This document shows, in pieces, positions 15,937 to 18,380 of a stretch of DNA of 18,380 nt (the stretch's first letter is position 1; the number at the start of each line of letters is the position of its first letter). The notes beneath the pieces were generated by a model. That model searched no databases and was not told the origin of the DNA. It saw only the letters and a program-made list of their open reading frames with translations. Origin of the DNA: an uncultured Lachnospiraceae bacterium (lineage in GTDB: Bacteria > Bacillota > Clostridia > Lachnospirales > Lachnospiraceae); NCBI GenBank assembly GCA_934352055.1, contig CAKRJY010000019.1:1-18380 (forward strand). The letters run 5' to 3'. The translations under genes and the position numbers were made by a program.

Positions 15937-16776
15937 TTATCGAATCCAATTCATCAATTTTCTTACGCCGCTTATCACACTGGCATAATCAATTTCTGCT
16001 GCATACGAGTATTTCTTCTGATATGCTCTCCATAGCACTTGAAGCTGTTCATCTGCTTCTATAATTTTGATAATCTCCTCTGCCTGCTCCTGCAAGTTAT
16101 CCGTTCCTCGCTTTTTGCAAGTTGCTGCAAAAGCATCTTTCAACACAGCCTTATTGACTTTATCTTCGTATGTATCGAGCAGCATCCGTATATCGTAAAA
16201 ATCCCTCATTCGGGTGTTTAAGATGCCCCTCGCCAAAACCGTCTGCAACTTCTCGGCTAATATAGTTTCCAAATTATACGACCATAGACTGATAGAACGA
16301 TCTTCCAACAAGAGGTCATAATTGAACTCGATTGCTCGTGGGGTAATCACGTCGCCCGTGGAAATATCAATTTTCAAGGGCGTAATCAATCTTCCCACAT
16401 TGGCGTTCATGGTAACGCGGATTCCCGGATACTCCATTTCATCCATGATATTGGAAACGTCTTTAACCTCAAAAGAAACACCATCGTCAAGGTCAATATC
16501 TTTGACCTGATTGACAACTCGCAGAGCATCTTCCGCAGACAGATTTAGATTCTTCATGCTAGTGTCAATGTCCATCGTGGAACGGTGCGCAACACCAATC
16601 ATTGCCGTAACCAGTATTCCGCCTTTGATAATGAAGTTATCCCGATATTCTGATTGTGCCAGTCTTTCCAGAAAACGCTCCATCATATAGATTCGCATGA
16701 GTGTCCTTGCGTCTGCATTGTTCTGTTTTGCAACGCTCTTGATACGCCCTTTTATCTGTTCAGGTGTAAATCCCAT
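15937..16776 (-). CDS. abiEii: AbiEii nucleotidyltransferase toxin of a type IV toxin-antitoxin system
   Basis: This 279-residue protein carries all four motifs of the AbiEii/MNT-like nucleotidyltransferases: GG at 52-53, HRSTMDID at 64-71 (metal-binding Asp69 and Asp71), LKIDIS at 134-139 and RDFYDI at 191-196, plus AEKL at 174-177. Known AbiEii toxins use nucleotides to modify a cellular target, and block growth to give abortive phage infection. The ATG at 16776 directly follows the antitoxin stop (TAA-ATG), so translation is coupled, with GGAGG inside the end of abiEi. The protein is full-length and appears intact. Confidence 0.95.
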   Translation of the reverse strand: MGFTPEQIKGRIKSVAKQNNADARTLMRIYMMERFLERLAQSEYRDNFIIKGGILVTAMIGVAHRSTMDIDTSMKNLNLSAEDALRVVNQVKDIDLDDGVSFEVKDVSNIMDEMEYPGIRVTMNANVGRLITPLKIDISTGDVITPRAIEFNYDLLLEDRSISLWSYNLETILAEKLQTVLARGILNTRMRDFYDIRMLLDTYEDKVNKAVLKDAFAATCKKRGTDNLQEQAEEIIKIIEADEQLQVLWRAYQKKYSYAAEIDYASVISGVRKLMNWIR

Positions 16777-17355
16777 TTACAGTAGTACCTCCATATAATT
16801 TCGGACAATTTTATCCACCCGGAATAGTTTCGCATACTTCATCAATTTATTAAGGTCTTTATCTTTTCTCCCGACATACGCTTTTAATACTGCATTGAAA
16901 TCCTGTACTTCTATGGAACTTCTACTCCGCACCAAGTCGCAAATTGTCCGTTCTAAATCGTACATGGGAATCTCATTTCCCTGATTGCTTTTTACGGTTC
17001 GCTTGCCAACATCAAGAAGTTCTTTTTTTACTGTATAAACCTTATAGCCATCCTCTTTCAAGCGGTGAGCATTATATCCACTATAAATCGTGAGCGTATG
17101 AACAAGCGGTTCCCGATCTGTCAGTCCATAATAGTAGAACGCTTCATCATGAGAAAATACTCCCATTGGGCAGCGGCGGTGCAGTATTTCTAATTCGTCA
17201 ATCCAAGTATCTTTTGCTGCGTATACGCCATGTCCGACTTGTTCGTATTCATTGGCCTTTACATATTTATAAAATTCAAATTTCGTTAAACCTACTTTTG
17301 TTGCAAGCTGCGGCGTTAAAATCTCATGTGTCTGAGCCAAATTGTTCATGTTCAT
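16777..17355 (-). CDS. abiEi: AbiEi antitoxin and transcriptional autorepressor
   Basis: This protein of about 192 residues has the AbiEi layout. An N-terminal winged helix-turn-helix (about 1-55: ITPQLATKVGL-like TPQLATKVGLTKFEFYKYV, ending in the wing GHGVYAA) is followed by the C-terminal antitoxin domain with FSHDEAFYYYGLTD and YDLERTICDLVR. Family members counteract AbiEii without direct binding and repress their own promoter. ATG at 17355 is preferred because GAGGTG lies nine bases upstream; a GTG at 17367 overlaps that site and would add four residues. It is the first gene of the pair, and its promoter and operator lie in the 187 bases that separate it from the divergent flavodoxin gene. 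Confidence 0.93.
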   Translation of the reverse strand: MNMNNLAQTHEILTPQLATKVGLTKFEFYKYVKANEYEQVGHGVYAAKDTWIDELEILHRRCPMGVFSHDEAFYYYGLTDREPLVHTLTIYSGYNAHRLKEDGYKVYTVKKELLDVGKRTVKSNQGNEIPMYDLERTICDLVRSRSSIEVQDFNAVLKAYVGRKDKDLNKLMKYAKLFRVDKIVRNYMEVLL

Positions 17356-17376
17356 TATAAGCGTCACCTCACCTTC

Positions 17377-17456
17377 GTGCTTATATTGTATTCCAAATAA
17401 GCATGAAAGTCAACGCAAATTTTCTTTTGTGCTTATTTCATTTGTAATATTAGCAC
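17377..17456. promoter_or_regulatory. Predicted AbiEi operator: two equal inverted repeats
   Basis: Two pseudo-palindromes share one geometry: 8-base arms with a 12-base spacer. The first is GTGCTTAT (17377-17384) with ATAAGCAT (17397-17404); the second is GTGCTTAT (17429-17436) with ATTAGCAC (17449-17456). Their centres are 52 bp apart. A further half-site, ATAAGCGT, lies 20 bp away at 17357-17364. The first repeat covers the space between the -35 and -10 and the base just after the -10; the second is upstream of the -35. This fits the two-repeat autorepression known for AbiEi of Streptococcus agalactiae. Direct binding here is inferred. Confidence 0.75.
17385..17413 (-). promoter_or_regulatory. 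abiEi-abiEii promoter
   Basis: On the minus strand TTGACT (17413-17408) is separated by 17 bases from TACAAT (17390-17385), a near-consensus housekeeping promoter. It lies about 30 bases ahead of the abiEi ATG. Its core is interleaved with the predicted AbiEi operator repeats, so repressor binding would block RNA polymerase. Confidence 0.85.
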
Positions 17457-17476
17457 ATTCATCCGTTCATCCTTAC

Positions 17477-17505
17477 TTGATGCGCCCTATTCAACGTGCT
17501 ATACT
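17477..17505 (+). promoter_or_regulatory. Flavodoxin gene promoter
   Basis: TTGATG (17477-17482) and TATACT (17500-17505) are separated by 17 bases on the plus strand, 37 bases ahead of the flavodoxin ATG. It diverges from the abiE promoter. The outer AbiEi-type repeat ends 20 bases upstream, so some cross-regulation is possible but not shown. Confidence 0.75.
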
Positions 17506-17542
17506 TAAACTATGAAAATCAATCAAAGGAAGTGCATTTGTC

Positions 17543-18022
17543 ATGAGCAAGCGACTTGTTGCTTACTTCTCCGCCAGCGGCGTTACCGCAAAGGTTGCTG
17601 AAAATCTGGCCGATGCTATCGGTGCAGACATTTTTGAGATTCAGCCGGAGGTTCCGTACACCAAGGCCGATCTGAACTGGATGGACAAGAAATCCCGCAG
17701 CACCATCGAAATGAGCGATTCTACCTCTCGCCCTGCCATCGCCACCAAGCGCGATAACATGGACGAATACGACACTATCTTTGTCGGATTCCCTATCTGG
17801 TGGTATATTGCTCCGACGATCATCAATACATTTCTGGAAAGCTATGATTTGAGGGGTAAAACAATCATCCCCTTTGCCACATCTGGCGGTAGCGACATGG
17901 GTAAGACCAATGAAAAACTTGCGTCGAGCTGCCCCGGTGCCAAACTCCTGCACGGCAAGGTATTCAATGCCTACTCCAGCAAAGCTGACTTGTCCGCATG
18001 GGTAGAAGCCCTCAGCCTCTAA
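17543..18022 (+). CDS. Flavodoxin-like protein
   Basis: This 159-residue cytoplasmic FMN-binding protein is the only plus-strand gene in the window. The phosphate loop FSASGVTAKVA lies at residues 9-19. It has the FMN-contacting VGFPIWWY (81-88) and TSGGSDMG (113-120), and DLRGKTIIPFATSGG is the typical strand and loop of the Flavodoxin_4-type group seen in Clostridia. It probably acts as an electron carrier or small FMN-dependent reductase; no partner is nearby. The ATG at 17543 has AAAGGAAG ten bases upstream. It is a single-gene unit with its own promoter and terminator and has no evident link to the polysaccharide operon. Confidence 0.93.
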   Translation: MSKRLVAYFSASGVTAKVAENLADAIGADIFEIQPEVPYTKADLNWMDKKSRSTIEMSDSTSRPAIATKRDNMDEYDTIFVGFPIWWYIAPTIINTFLESYDLRGKTIIPFATSGGSDMGKTNEKLASSCPGAKLLHGKVFNAYSSKADLSAWVEALSL

Positions 18023-18044
18023 TAGACACATTCCTGCGGAATGA

Positions 18045-18106
18045 AATACCCGCCTGGTCGAGAAGATTTTCTGAATCCTCTCACCCAGACGGGTATTCTT
18101 TTTCTT
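18045..18106 (+). terminator. Intrinsic terminator after the flavodoxin gene
   Basis: AATACCCGCCTGG (18045-18057) pairs with CCAGACGGGTATT (18085-18097), with one mismatch in 13 pairs, followed by CTTTTTCTT. The U-run is only on the plus strand, so it serves the flavodoxin gene rather than the converging recombinase gene. Confidence 0.85.
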
Positions 18107-18126
18107 ATGCCACTTCTTCCATCCAA

Positions 18127-18380
18127 CTATGCGCCATACTTTTCCATCGCTCTCCGAATCACATCCTCACAGTTGAACTCTATTTTCATCGTTTGATCGT
18201 CATACAGATAAACCATGCTCACAAAAGCATCCACACATTCTTTTGTCAGCCCGCCGATGTATGTTTTCTCACTGGCCTGTTTTGTCAGAGCGCGGATTTC
18301 TTCATCCAGTTCATCGGCACACTCCTGTTCTTCCTTTTCTGTCCGTATGCTATCCTGCAATGCAGCCAGTTTTTCCGAAA
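18127..18380 (-). CDS. Large serine recombinase, C-terminal fragment (5' end beyond the window)
   Basis: The frame is open through the right edge, so this is the last part of a longer protein. The visible 84 residues have a charged coiled-coil segment (SEKLAALQDSIRTEKEEQE). TYIGGLTKECVDAFVSMVYLYDDQTMKIEFNCEDVIRRAM follows in two parts, of which the second (YLYDDQTMKIEFNCEDVI) is the typical C-terminal beta-strand ending of large serine recombinases found on clostridial mobile elements. The catalytic resolvase domain is outside the window, so the activity cannot be judged. A recombinase at this place suggests that the region next to the polysaccharide operon is mobile or was acquired. Confidence 0.75.
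   Translation of the reverse strand, partial: SEKLAALQDSIRTEKEEQECADELDEEIRALTKQASEKTYIGGLTKECVDAFVSMVYLYDDQTMKIEFNCEDVIRRAMEKYGA

Noticed and set aside
15933..15940. Another GTGCTTAT octamer at the abiEii stop codon, possibly a flanking repeat or operator
   Set aside because: It stands alone with unrelated flanks and overlaps coding sequence, so a single 8-mer is probably chance.
1..18380. CRISPR arrays, tRNA, rRNA and complete insertion sequences
   Set aside because: I saw no regularly spaced direct repeats of CRISPR size, no tRNA-like cloverleaf and no transposase gene. The only recombination gene is the partial serine recombinase at the right edge.

Overview
The window looks like a chromosomal segment of a Gram-positive gut-type Clostridia (Bacillota). 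The evidence is strong GGAGG-type ribosome binding sites, tightly overlapping genes, a HasB-type UDP-glucose dehydrogenase, an AbiE cassette and a large serine recombinase. Genus cannot be fixed from the sequence alone.

Positions 1-15813 hold one long, all-minus-strand surface polysaccharide operon. In transcription order it runs: UDP-glucose dehydrogenase (ugd, with its 5' end missing), a GT4 glycosyltransferase, a hexapeptide acyltransferase, a membrane acyltransferase (B), two GT4 glycosyltransferases, a Wzy-like polymerase, a third GT4-type enzyme, a polysaccharide pyruvyl transferase-like protein, a ferredoxin/FrhB-like protein, a Wzx-like flippase, a second membrane acyltransferase (A), UDP-GlcNAc 2-epimerase, and a membrane-anchored SGNH hydrolase that runs off the left edge. 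These genes cover sugar-nucleotide supply (UDP-glucuronate, UDP-ManNAc), chain assembly, export, polymerisation and acyl or pyruvyl decoration. No priming glycosyltransferase and no chain-length regulator is present, so the locus must continue outside the window. Base composition changes sharply near 12700: the ugd end is GC-richer, and the central assembly genes are AT-rich.

The main discovery is a set of three long G tracts on the coding strand (G9 at 913-921, G8 at 2921-2928, G9 at 12080-12088). They lie inside exactly three genes: the SGNH hydrolase and the two membrane acyltransferases. The SGNH gene is in frame as read. Both acyltransferases are broken exactly at the tract, and one extra G restores a full-length protein in each. 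This is the layout of phase-variable contingency loci, and here it controls decoration of one polysaccharide.

From about 15814 to the right edge there is a different, accessory-looking region. It contains a strong terminator, an AbiEi/AbiEii type IV toxin-antitoxin pair with its own promoter and a repeat-rich operator, a divergent flavodoxin-like gene with promoter and terminator, and the C-terminal end of a large serine recombinase. The join between this region and the operon falls where the ugd start should be, so the polysaccharide operon appears to have lost its native promoter and first start codon.
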